A DNA stretch of 7,103 nt from Eubacteriales bacterium (GCA_028703645.1 JAQVML010000063.1:1-7103); one strand, 5' to 3'; positions 1-6,351 are shown, numbered from the stretch's first letter. Made by a program: numbers and translations. The notes: a model not told the origin generated them from the sequence alone.

Positions 1-38
1 CGTCCAATTTCTTATTTTGAACCAAAATGTGAAGACCA

Positions 39-68
39 ACAAAAAACCGTCCAATCGCTTGGGCGGTT
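39..68 (-). terminator. Intrinsic terminator of the ferredoxin-rhodanese unit
   Basis: Positions 45-54 (AACCGTCCAA) pair with 59-68 (TTGGGCGGTT) as a 10-bp stem with one G-T wobble and the four-base loop TCGC. On the plus strand the stem is preceded by a run of A at 41-46, so a transcript read on the minus strand meets the hairpin and then TTTTTTG. It starts 57 bases after the rhodanese stop codon, the expected place for the end of that transcript. Confidence 0.85.
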
Positions 69-125
69 CTCTGCGAGATAGGAACAACATGGGGGTATCG
101 ACTCTGGGAAGGAAGGGTTTTTAAC

Positions 126-551
126 TTAGTCGGTGACGACGTCGTAAGGCCAGTCGATGATGCCTCCGAAATCGACCACGTTGGTGTAACCGATGGCGAT
201 GAGCTTCTTCGCCGCCTGCGCGCTGCGATTGCCACTGCGGCAGTAGACGAGAATCTCCGCGTCAAGGTCGGGCAGCAACTCCGGCTGCTTGTCGGCGATG
301 GTCTCGTTGGGAACGAGGATTGCGCCCGCAATGTGCCCCGCGTCGTATTCTTCCTGCGTGCGCACATCGAGAATGATAATCTCGTCTCCGCTGTCCATGC
401 GCGCCTTGGCGTCCGCCGCGGAAATCTTCTTGTATTCCACCGCGGCTGTCGCGGCGGGTGCGGGCGTTGCCGCGGATGCGGCAGGGGATGCGCAGGCCGA
501 GAGCGCAAAAAGCGAGAGCACAAGCGCGAAAAACGGAATGATTTTCTTCAT
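126..551 (-). CDS. Secreted lipoprotein with a single rhodanese domain
   Basis: The 141-residue product begins with a lipoprotein signal peptide: MKK, a hydrophobic stretch at residues 4-18, and the lipobox LSAC with Cys20 as the expected lipidated residue. An Ala/Pro-rich linker (21-38) follows, then one rhodanese domain (about 40-138). The rhodanese signatures are LDVRTQEEYDAGHI (61-74) and the active-site loop CRSGNRS with catalytic Cys104. Rhodaneses carry sulfur as a persulfide on this Cys; the physiological donor and acceptor cannot be told from sequence. The protein should be anchored on the outer face of the cytoplasmic membrane. A longer open frame extends upstream, but this ATG is preferred because GGAGG (560-564) lies 8 bases before it and the signal peptide starts exactly here. 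The ferredoxin-like gene ends 34 bases upstream on the same strand, so the two are probably co-transcribed. Confidence 0.9.
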   Translation of the reverse strand: MKKIIPFFALVLSLFALSACASPAASAATPAPAATAAVEYKKISAADAKARMDSGDEIIILDVRTQEEYDAGHIAGAILVPNETIADKQPELLPDLDAEILVYCRSGNRSAQAAKKLIAIGYTNVVDFGGIIDWPYDVVTD

Positions 552-585
552 ATAACAATCCTCCAAATCCAAACGAAAACAGTGA

Positions 586-837
586 TTAACCGAGCGAAAT
601 CGCTCCCATCGGACAATAGCGGACGCATTTGCCGCATTTGATGCATTTGTCCATATCCGCTTTCGGTGCGCGATAACCTGCCTGCGACAGCGCCTGTACC
701 GGACAAACACGAACGGAAGGACAGGGATGGTTCTCCGGGCAACGGTTGCGGTTTACGTGGATGATTGCGTCCGCGCTGACGGGCTTCTTCTCTTCCGGCT
801 CACCGCCGAACATCTGACTCCAAATACTGTTACTCAA
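586..837 (-). CDS. Small ferredoxin-like 4Fe-4S protein
   Basis: The 83-residue product has a C-terminal motif CIKCGKCVRYCP (Cys65, 68, 71, 75), the canonical CX2CX2CX3CP of bacterial ferredoxins. An upstream, non-canonical set is CPENHPC...CP (Cys33, 39, 45) with CX5CX5CP spacing. In two-cluster ferredoxins the last Cys of each motif serves the other cluster, so one full 4Fe-4S cluster is well supported by Cys65/68/71 plus Cys45, while the second site has only Cys33, Cys39 and Cys75. No signal peptide is present, so the protein is probably cytoplasmic and carries electrons. The start chosen is TTG at 837 because AGAGG sits 7 bases upstream. An in-frame ATG at 813 (MFGGE) is the main alternative, with GGAG only 4 bases before it. 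The rhodanese lipoprotein gene follows after 34 bases. The redox partner is not evident. Confidence 0.85.
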   Translation of the reverse strand: MSNSIWSQMFGGEPEEKKPVSADAIIHVNRNRCPENHPCPSVRVCPVQALSQAGYRAPKADMDKCIKCGKCVRYCPMGAISLG

Positions 838-844
838 GTGAATA

Positions 845-849
845 CCTCT
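845..849 (-). promoter_or_regulatory. Ribosome binding site deciding the TTG start of the ferredoxin
   Basis: On the minus strand AGAGG precedes TATTCAC and then TTG at 837. The 7-base spacing supports TTG initiation here rather than at the further-upstream TTG at 855, where the same AGAGG would already lie inside the gene. The in-frame ATG at 813 cannot be excluded. Confidence 0.55.
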
Positions 850-933
850 ACACAAATCTTATTTTCTCAAGAGTAGTCTTTTTCGCCTGCGGCAACCGTA
901 ACCAAGTCACGGAAAAACCGCCGTACCGCGGGA

Positions 934-962
934 TTGCGCGGCGGCGCAACGTTTGATAGGAT
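934..962 (+). promoter_or_regulatory. Candidate promoter of the ASCH gene
   Basis: TTGCGC (934-939) and TAGGAT (957-962) are separated by 17 bases; each hexamer matches the vegetative sigma consensus at four of six positions. Initiation would fall near 969, giving a leader of about 60 bases. I found no convincing promoter for the divergent ferredoxin gene in the same 838-1030 interval. Confidence 0.4.
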
Positions 963-1030
963 AGTTACCGTAGCGCTGCAGTGGCGCGTAAAACGCATCA
1001 GACAAGATGATAGATCGAGAGGAACCACAC

Positions 1031-1477
1031 ATGACGATCGGCCAATTCTGGCAGAATTTTTTAAAGAATACAGGCAGAAGCGAACAAACAACCTATTTGG
1101 AATGCTTCCACTTTGACCTCAACGAGCGCTCCGCAAACGAGTTGCTGGCGCTGGTGCTCTCCGGCAAAAAGCGGGCTACGGCGAGCAGCGTCTACGCCTT
1201 TGCGCCAGGAGAAGCGCCGAAACCCGGCAATCTTTCCATCGTGACGGACTGGGACGGCAACCCGCACTGTGTGATTGAGACAAAAGCGGTGCAGGTGATT
1301 CCGTTTTGTGAGATGACGTTTGAAATCTGCTCGCGGGAAGGCGAGGACGAGTGCCTCGAAACCTGGCAGGCAGGGCACCGGCGCTTTTTCACCGAAGATG
1401 GAAAAGAGATGGGCTACGAATTCACGGAGGATATGCCCGTTTTATTTGAAGATTTCGAGGTAATTTACCAAATATAA
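1031..1477 (+). CDS. ASCH-domain protein
   Basis: The 148-residue product matches the ASCH superfamily (PUA-like fold). Its N-terminal half holds the family hallmark GKKRAT (45-50), followed by PGNLSIVTDWDGNPHCVIET (65-84), a beta-rich core, and the C-terminal stretch ending in a DFEVIY strand (141-146). The family is thought to bind RNA or nucleosides; characterised relatives include an N4-acetylcytidine amidohydrolase (E. coli YqfB) and a ribonuclease from Zymomonas, but this member's substrate cannot be assigned from sequence. No signal or membrane segment is seen, so it is cytoplasmic. The ATG at 1031 is chosen over an in-frame ATG at 1007 because GAGAGG (1017-1022) sits 8 bases before it. 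The gene stands alone, divergent from the ferredoxin and ending at a bidirectional terminator. Confidence 0.88.
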   Translation: MTIGQFWQNFLKNTGRSEQTTYLECFHFDLNERSANELLALVLSGKKRATASSVYAFAPGEAPKPGNLSIVTDWDGNPHCVIETKAVQVIPFCEMTFEICSREGEDECLETWQAGHRRFFTEDGKEMGYEFTEDMPVLFEDFEVIYQI

Positions 1478-1480
1478 CTG

Positions 1481-1538
1481 CAAATAAAAAACACGGCACG
1501 CACGGAAAGAAACTTCCGGCGTGCCGCTTTTTTATTTG
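1481..1538. terminator. Bidirectional intrinsic terminator between converging genes
   Basis: CGGCACGC (1494-1501) pairs with GCGTGCCG (1519-1526), and inside it CGGAA (1503-1507) pairs with TTCCG (1514-1518) around the loop AGAAAC, with A1502 bulged. The stem is flanked by CAAATAAAAAA on the left and TTTTTTATTTG on the right, so each strand has a T-run after the hairpin. It ends the ASCH transcript on the plus strand and the yibE/F transcript on the minus strand. Confidence 0.93.
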
Positions 1539-1547
1539 TTTGGTGTT

Positions 1548-2720
1548 TTAGTTTTCTGCCTTTGGAACGGAAAGAGGCGCGGCGCTTCCTCCTTTTGCCA
1601 AAAAGAGTCCCGCTGCGGCTGCCGTCAGCGGCGCCACGGCGACCAGCCCAAACGAGCCGACGATGGTGTGAATCACCTCGGAGGCAACGTATTTATAGTT
1701 AAACACGTTGATGAGCGGCGTGCCTTGCGCCATAAACACCATCAATAGCGCGATATAGCTGCCGGAATAAGCCAGCAGCAGCGTGGTGGTCATGGTGCCC
1801 ATCGCGGCTCTGCCGACGCGCATGCCGCACATCATCGCCTCAAAGCGGGGCAAATCCGGTCGCTTTTGTACCACCTCATTCACCGCGGCGGCGATATCGA
1901 CCGAGAGATCCATCATAGCCCCGCTGGAGCCGATGAAGATGCTCGCCATAAAGATTTGCGTCAGATTCAGGTGCTCATAACCGCTATAGAGCAAGCTCTC
2001 GGAAAACGACATGACGGCTCCGTGAATGTGAAACGCGTTTGTGCTGACGATGCCAATCGCCGCGGTCACGAGTAACCCTGCGATTGCCCCGATGCAGGAA
2101 GCGAGCGTGATCCGGTTAAAGCCGAACACGAGCGCGATGATGAGAACCGTAAGTCCCGCCGTAAGCAGCGCGCCGACGAGGATCGGATTCGCGCCGTTGA
2201 GGCAAAGCGGAACCAGCACCTTCCAGATGGATAGAATGGAGAGCACAAAGGAAAGCACGGCCCGTAGCCCCGTCCAACCCGCAAACAGGACGAGCAGGGC
2301 AAAAAACGCGCAAAGCAGGATGATTTCGCCCGTGATGCGGTAGTGATCGATCATGCTCACGGAGGCTACCTGCGCTCCCGCGTCGTCATAACTCACGAGC
2401 ACGAGCGCGGTTTCGCCCGCCTTGTAGATTTTATCCTGCTCCAGCGAGCCGTTGAGCATGTTATAGGCGCGGTGGATTTCGCCCTTGTGGCTGCCGCTGA
2501 GCAGCTGTATCTGGCAGACTTGCTCGCCGGATCGCACCAAGCCGGTATCCTTAATCGTGCTGTCGTCCACGGAGAGGATGCGCGCAGGAACGCGATCGGA
2601 GCCGTCAATGCTGCTGGCGCCCGCGTTTTCATATCCGGTGGGCAGAAATAGAAGCACCACGATCAGCGCCAGGCACACGGCGGAAGCGACCCAGGCACGT
2701 TTTGTTTTGATGTCGTTCAA
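1548..2720 (-). CDS. YibE/F family multi-pass membrane protein
   Basis: The 390-residue product has one N-terminal hydrophobic segment (about 9-27), a roughly 100-residue hydrophilic domain likely outside the membrane (28-128), then about seven hydrophobic segments (around 131-150, 153-172, 178-200, 204-225, 253-270, 306-330 and 345-374). This layout and the conserved stretches GAMMDLSVDIAAAVNEV (267-283) and GRAAMGTMTTTLLLAYSG (303-320) are those of the YibE/F family (PF07907), whose function is not established; transport has been suggested. The start is TTG at 2720, with AGAGG 9 bases upstream. It lies 110 bases downstream of the alkaline phosphatase on the same strand, suggesting a shared transcript, though a GC-rich hairpin lies in the gap. 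The transcript ends at the bidirectional terminator 10 bases or so past the stop. Family assignment is firm; a biochemical role is not. Confidence 0.9.
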   Translation of the reverse strand: MNDIKTKRAWVASAVCLALIVVLLFLPTGYENAGASSIDGSDRVPARILSVDDSTIKDTGLVRSGEQVCQIQLLSGSHKGEIHRAYNMLNGSLEQDKIYKAGETALVLVSYDDAGAQVASVSMIDHYRITGEIILLCAFFALLVLFAGWTGLRAVLSFVLSILSIWKVLVPLCLNGANPILVGALLTAGLTVLIIALVFGFNRITLASCIGAIAGLLVTAAIGIVSTNAFHIHGAVMSFSESLLYSGYEHLNLTQIFMASIFIGSSGAMMDLSVDIAAAVNEVVQKRPDLPRFEAMMCGMRVGRAAMGTMTTTLLLAYSGSYIALLMVFMAQGTPLINVFNYKYVASEVIHTIVGSFGLVAVAPLTAAAAGLFLAKGGSAAPLSVPKAEN

Positions 2721-2729
2721 CTTGTTTTA

Positions 2730-2734
2730 CCTCT
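2730..2734 (-). promoter_or_regulatory. Ribosome binding site supporting the TTG start of yibE/F
   Basis: On the minus strand AGAGG is followed by TAAAACAAG and then TTG at 2720. No ATG or GTG in frame lies between this site and the first hydrophobic segment, so TTG is the most economical start. Confidence 0.6.
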
Positions 2735-2780
2735 GTTTTCTATATACATGCGCGTTTCTTGGACTGCGCGAGATAGCCGT

Positions 2781-2805
2781 GGCGCCCGCCGGATGGGCGG
2801 GCGCC
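2781..2805 (-). other. GC-rich intercistronic hairpin without a T-run
   Basis: GGCGCCCGCC (2781-2790) and GGCGGGCGCC (2796-2805) form a perfect 10-bp, almost all G/C stem with the loop GGATG. It lies 25 bases after the alkaline phosphatase stop and 60 bases before the yibE/F start. The minus-strand sequence that follows (ACGGCTATC) has no T-run, so it is not a standard intrinsic terminator. It could protect the upstream mRNA from 3' exonucleases or lower downstream expression; this is inference. Confidence 0.7.
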
Positions 2806-2830
2806 GTATCATAGGTCGTATTTCGGTTGA

Positions 2831-4396
2831 TCAGCCGATGCCGAGCAGTTGCGCCATCTTGGAATAGAGGCCTGTGTTGTCATAGCTGCCGACAAACAGG
2901 TTTTGACCCACGCCGCTGGCATAGACCGCGGCGGGAAGTCCCGTGTGCGAGTAGGAAGCAAAGTTGATGCCGGACTTGTTGTTGAGCAGGTGCGTGACGG
3001 TGACGGAGAACGGCGTATAGGTGCCGTATTGCACATACTCTTCCTGCGTCTGGAGGGATTTGCCGTTTGCGTCGGTGCCGAAGCCACCCTTGAGCGTCAG
3101 GTCATAGGCCTTTTTCAGCTCGCTGACTTCGTAGTTCGTCAACACCAGCGTCTTATTCGCCGCGGTGTCCGCCTGCTCCGGCAGCACGAGGCCGAAGAGC
3201 GCGGTTACGTCCTTCATCACGTCCGCAAACGAGGTCTTGTTGGCGACATAGTTCGCGACATAGTCCGCGTCATACTTCGCGTAGGAGATCGTCTGGTAGT
3301 TGATGTTTTTGAGGTAGGTGTTGTAGTTGGTGCCGGCAAATCCGATGGAAAGTCCGCCGGTCTCGTGATCGCCGGTGACGAGGATCAGCGTTTCGTCCGG
3401 ATGCTGGGAAGCAAAGTCGATTGCAACCTGCACCGCGTCCGCAAGAGCGAGCGTATCGTGAATGGTGCTGCCCGCGTCGTTGGCGTGGCAGGCCCAGTCA
3501 ATCTTGCCGCCTTCGACCATCATGAAGAAACCCGGATCTCCATCCAGCATGGTGATTCCCTGCTGCACATAGTCTTTCAGCGCCCAGGCGGTTGCCGCGC
3601 GGTCGATTTCATAGCTCATGGAGCTGCTGTCCGCAAGGTCTTCCGCAATCACGAGGGATTTGCCCGCGCTGGCGGAGAGCGCCTGCGCTTCGGCCTGGGT
3701 CTTGACGACCGTGTAGCCCGCGGCGGTCGCGAGTTCGTACAGATCGGTCTGCGGGTTGTCGCTCTTGTCGCCCGTGGGCTTTAACAGCGCGCCGCCGGCA
3801 AAATAGTCGAAGTTGCTGTCGATCAGCTCAAGGCCGATTTCGTAGTAGTTATTGCGGCTCGCCTGGTGCGCATAAAACGCGGCGGGCGTTGCGTGGTTGA
3901 GGTTGACGGTGGAGATGATGCCGATTTTGTAGCCTTTTTGCGCTTTGAGCGCTTCGGCGATGGTCGTATAGGTCTTGTTCTTCGCTTCGTTCATGTTCAG
4001 CACGCCGCTGTAGGTCTTGTGCCCGCTGGCGATCGAGGTCGCGGTGGAGGCGGAATCCGGGCAGAACGAGGTCGAGTCATAGGTGGTTGCGGAGCCGGAG
4101 ACGGGGAATTTCATGAAGTTGAGCATTTCGCTGGTGCTCAGGATGGTGTCCTTGTCCGCGTTGATGCTCAGATAGGCGGAAGCCGTCTGAAACTGCGGAT
4201 AGGTCATACCGTCGCCAATGAAGAGAAACACGTACTTTGGCGCGGTGGTGGTTTCGCTCTCGCTGAGAACGAGTGTGCTTGCGCCGGTGCGGGGCGCGTC
4301 TGCGGTTTCGCCCGCTGCAGCGGCAAGGCCGACTGGGATTGCTGCGAGCAGCAACATGGCTGCCAGCAGGATGGGGAGAAGGCGTCTACGTTTCAT
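2831..4396 (-). CDS. Secreted alkaline phosphatase, PhoA superfamily
   Basis: The 521-residue product starts with a Sec signal peptide (MKRRR then a hydrophobic core to about residue 28). It has the full metal and nucleophile set of PhoA-type enzymes: Asp62 in FIGDGM; Asp114-Ser115 in PDSAS, where Ser115 is the phosphorylated nucleophile; Thr170 in NHATPAAF; Glu295, Asp300 and His304 in VEGGKIDWACH; Asp343-His344 in TGDHETGG; and His484 in SHTGLPAAVYASG. It should hydrolyse phosphate monoesters outside the membrane to release phosphate. At the sites equivalent to E. coli Asp153 and Lys328 it has His168 and Trp301, a combination seen in other bacterial enzymes and affecting the Mg site. About 138 residues separate the DH pair from the last His, a crown-type insertion. 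The ATG start has GAGAGGAG upstream with about 10 bases spacing. Phosphate-dependent control is likely by analogy, but no clear PhoP box was seen. Confidence 0.95.
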   Translation of the reverse strand: MKRRRLLPILLAAMLLLAAIPVGLAAAAGETADAPRTGASTLVLSESETTTAPKYVFLFIGDGMTYPQFQTASAYLSINADKDTILSTSEMLNFMKFPVSGSATTYDSTSFCPDSASTATSIASGHKTYSGVLNMNEAKNKTYTTIAEALKAQKGYKIGIISTVNLNHATPAAFYAHQASRNNYYEIGLELIDSNFDYFAGGALLKPTGDKSDNPQTDLYELATAAGYTVVKTQAEAQALSASAGKSLVIAEDLADSSSMSYEIDRAATAWALKDYVQQGITMLDGDPGFFMMVEGGKIDWACHANDAGSTIHDTLALADAVQVAIDFASQHPDETLILVTGDHETGGLSIGFAGTNYNTYLKNINYQTISYAKYDADYVANYVANKTSFADVMKDVTALFGLVLPEQADTAANKTLVLTNYEVSELKKAYDLTLKGGFGTDANGKSLQTQEEYVQYGTYTPFSVTVTHLLNNKSGINFASYSHTGLPAAVYASGVGQNLFVGSYDNTGLYSKMAQLLGIG

Positions 4397-4447
4397 TTTT
4401 TGGTAATCTCCTCTCGATTCTTACGTTTGTTTTTTTCTTACGATCGG

Positions 4448-4456
4448 ATTGTACCA
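4448..4456 (-). promoter_or_regulatory. Candidate extended -10 promoter of the alkaline phosphatase
   Basis: On the minus strand TGG is followed directly by TACAAT, an extended -10 element. No good -35 hexamer lies 17 bases upstream (GCACGG there), which extended -10 promoters can tolerate and which would also fit an activator-dependent promoter. Initiation near 4441 would give a leader of about 45 bases. A single TTAACA on the same strand (4463-4468) resembles half of a Firmicutes PhoP site, but the expected tandem copies are missing. Confidence 0.4.
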
Positions 4457-4536
4457 GTGCAATGTTAAGGCCGTGCTTGGTTCACGGTAAAATCCTGATG
4501 AAGCACGCATTCTGAAAAAACGCAGGAATATAAGGC

Positions 4537-4576
4537 GATTTCGTGCGTTGATGCGCGCTTGCGTCAAAGCGAAATC
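4537..4576. repeat. Hairpin 1 of a pair in the divergent intergenic region
   Basis: GATTTCG (4537-4543) pairs with CGAAATC (4570-4576); inside, TTGATGC (4548-4554) pairs with GCGTCAA (4561-4567) with one G-T wobble and the loop GCGCTT. An internal loop of GCG against A separates the two stems. An alternative pairing exists between CGCTTGCG (4556-4563) and CGCAAGCG (4580-4587), so the fold could switch. No T-run follows on either strand, so it is not a terminator. Confidence 0.6.
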
Positions 4577-4607
4577 AAGCGCAAGCGTGAGTTGTGCACA
4601 AAAAGTT

Positions 4608-4644
4608 TGCGAATCAAGATCGAAAATTGATCTCGTGATTCGCA
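4608..4644. repeat. Hairpin 2 of a pair in the divergent intergenic region
   Basis: TGCGAATCA (4608-4616) pairs with TGATTCGCA (4636-4644), and AGATC (4617-4621) pairs with GATCT (4629-4633) around the loop GAAAATT; CG at 4634-4635 is bulged. The left arm resembles the right arm of hairpin 1 (GCGAATCAAG against GCGAAATCAAG), suggesting related or duplicated elements. No T-run follows. Confidence 0.7.
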
Positions 4645-4691
4645 GGCGATTCGAGCCAAACGAAAAGTAAACGCTTGGACGGTGCGAGCAA

Positions 4692-4720
4692 TTGCGTAAA
4701 ATGGAGTCTTCCCCTATACT
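4692..4720 (+). promoter_or_regulatory. Promoter of the diguanylate cyclase
   Basis: TTGCGT (4692-4697) and TATACT (4715-4720) are separated by exactly 17 bases; the -10 matches consensus at five of six positions. Initiation near 4727 gives a leader of about 57 bases. The ribosome binding site GGGAG (4771-4775) follows, 8 bases before the ATG. Confidence 0.75.
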
Positions 4721-4783
4721 GTATACAAAACAGCTTAATTTCACTCAATCTATTTCGTTATTTACTTTGCGGGAGTAACCAAT

Positions 4784-6304
4784 ATGTTTCAGCTGATTTC
4801 GCTTGCCCTCATCTACGGCGTCATGATGTTTATCTGGACGTTTGTGTTTCTCAACCGCAGCCACGACAAGGTCAATCAGGCGTTTCTCCTCTTTTTGTCC
4901 AACATTCTGATTTGGATGGTGCTCAATAGTCTCGACGAGTTTAGCGACGGAACGATTGCTACGCTTGAAACGAAAACCGTCTACTGGCTGAGCATGATGT
5001 ATCTTTCCATCACGTTTCTTTACTTTATCTATCGCTTGCTCAATCGAAAGATCGATTGGCTGTTTTATGCGGCGCTGACGCTCAATACGCTGACCGTCGT
5101 CGTGCGTTACCTCTACCCGATGGACTACTCCGACCCGACGTTTTGGCGGCTGACCGAACCGGTGGTGGCGCCGCTGATGGCGACAACGTTTAGCCTGCCT
5201 GCGATTTATGCGTTAATTCTGGTGCTGCAACAGAGAATTCTGACCAAGGATACGCGGCTTCGCGCACAGCTGAACTATATCTTCTTTGGTATCGGGCTTG
5301 CGCTGGTGATCAGCGTGATTTCGGAATATCTCTTGCCAACGGTCTTTCACGTGGAAGAGAAGCTCTATCTCATGCATTCCGCAATCGCGATCTTCGCTGT
5401 GGCGATGTTTGTCTCCATCATGCGGCATCGTCTGCTCAACCTGCGCTCGGACTATGTCTATCGCACGCTGTTTCTCAACGCGAGCGAGGGGATTTTAATT
5501 GTCAACCGAGCCGGACGCATCGCCAACATCAACCGCGTTGGGCGCGAAATTTTGCAGGACGAGCGGCTGGACGCGGGGGATTGGGTATCCAACTATATTC
5601 CGGATTATCGGTTTGATACGAACTACAATCAGCACGAGGTGGTGCTGACGTCCGGCGAGCAGCCCCGCTATCTTTCGATGACGCAGTATCCCATCGACGA
5701 GCGGGATCAAGGCTCAACAAAACTGCTGATTATCAATGATGTAACGCAGACTCGCCTGCGGCAGGAGATGGAAAAGCTGCAATTGCTGGAAAAGAGCAAT
5801 ATCGATCAGTTGACGGGGCTATATAACAAGCAATATCTCCACGAGGGAGCTTTAGCAAATGATGAAAACGCCGGCCCGAACGCGCTGATCTTCATCGATG
5901 TGGACGATTTCAAATCCATCAATGATCATTACGGGCATTTGATCGGAGACGAGGTTTTAAGCAAGCTTGCGGGCTGCATCAAGCGAAATGTGCGTGTTAC
6001 AAACGTATCCGTTCGCTTTGGCGGAGACGAGTTTGTGATTATTTTGGAAAACACGAGCGCGGAAGATGCATTTCTGGTCGCGGAGCGCATTCGTACCTAC
6101 GTAAACGCGCTGGAGTTTTCTGCCGGGGAGACGGTGTTTCACATTACGCTGAGCATCGGGCTCATCGAAGGAACGGCGCCGCTCAACGAACTGCTCGAGA
6201 AAGCGGATCGCGCGATGTATACCTCGAAAAGCGAAGGAAAGAACAAGACAACGTTCTTTATGGAAGAGACCGCGCACGGCGCATTTCATCTGTCGTTGGT
6301 CTGA
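4784..6304 (+). CDS. Membrane diguanylate cyclase: 7-TM sensor, PAS-like and GGDEF domains
   Basis: The 506-residue product has about seven membrane segments in residues 4-213, resembling the 7-TM region found on some histidine kinases. A PAS-like domain follows (about 221-320; VYRTLFLNASEGILIVNRAGRIANIN), then a short helical linker (322-338) and a GGDEF domain (340-495). The active-site motif is intact (RFGGDEF, 411-417), as are the metal and guanine sites in IDVDDFKSIND (Asp372, Asn380) and the GD at 388-389, so it should make c-di-GMP from two GTP at the inner membrane face. The inhibitory I-site RxxD is RVTN (404-407), with Asn in place of Asp, so product inhibition may be weak. The sensed signal is unknown. 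GGGAG lies 8 bases before the ATG. The gene is divergent from the alkaline phosphatase and appears monocistronic; no clear terminator follows it. Confidence 0.93.
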   Translation: MFQLISLALIYGVMMFIWTFVFLNRSHDKVNQAFLLFLSNILIWMVLNSLDEFSDGTIATLETKTVYWLSMMYLSITFLYFIYRLLNRKIDWLFYAALTLNTLTVVVRYLYPMDYSDPTFWRLTEPVVAPLMATTFSLPAIYALILVLQQRILTKDTRLRAQLNYIFFGIGLALVISVISEYLLPTVFHVEEKLYLMHSAIAIFAVAMFVSIMRHRLLNLRSDYVYRTLFLNASEGILIVNRAGRIANINRVGREILQDERLDAGDWVSNYIPDYRFDTNYNQHEVVLTSGEQPRYLSMTQYPIDERDQGSTKLLIINDVTQTRLRQEMEKLQLLEKSNIDQLTGLYNKQYLHEGALANDENAGPNALIFIDVDDFKSINDHYGHLIGDEVLSKLAGCIKRNVRVTNVSVRFGGDEFVIILENTSAEDAFLVAERIRTYVNALEFSAGETVFHITLSIGLIEGTAPLNELLEKADRAMYTSKSEGKNKTTFFMEETAHGAFHLSLV

Positions 6305-6351
6305 GCCAAAAAGAATGCCTAAAATCATATATAGAAAACATATTAAACCTA

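Larger units (their letters stand above)
4397..4783. other. Long divergent intergenic region with structured centre
   Basis: The stretch between the alkaline phosphatase and the diguanylate cyclase holds no convincing gene. Near the left it has the phosphatase ribosome binding site and extended -10 element, plus a small hairpin (CCGTG 4471-4475 with CACGG 4483-4487). The centre (4537-4644) carries two related hairpins listed separately. The right end has the promoter and ribosome binding site of the diguanylate cyclase. Open frames through the region lack ribosome binding sites and recognisable protein features. Confidence 0.7.

Noticed and set aside
1..55. Short direct repeat CGTCCAAT at 1-8 and 48-55
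   Set aside because: An eight-base match in a 7-kb window is expected by chance, and the second copy is explained by the terminator stem.
867..1091. A 74-codon minus-strand frame between the ferredoxin and the ASCH gene
   Set aside because: It overlaps the start of the ASCH gene and has no ribosome binding site or family resemblance.
2849..4468. Long open frames on the plus strand (311 and 200 codons) opposite the alkaline phosphatase
   Set aside because: They are antisense shadows of a well-supported gene; their composition (runs of Val, Arg and Gly) follows from the codon use of the real strand.
4463..4487. Possible PhoP-binding site upstream of the alkaline phosphatase
   Set aside because: Only one TTAACA-like hexamer is present; the tandem repeats with about 5-base spacing expected of Firmicutes PhoP sites are missing.
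4421..4744. A 107-codon open frame on the minus strand across the divergent intergenic region
   Set aside because: It would start at GTG without a ribosome binding site, overlaps the promoters and hairpins of both flanking genes, and shows no recognisable protein features.
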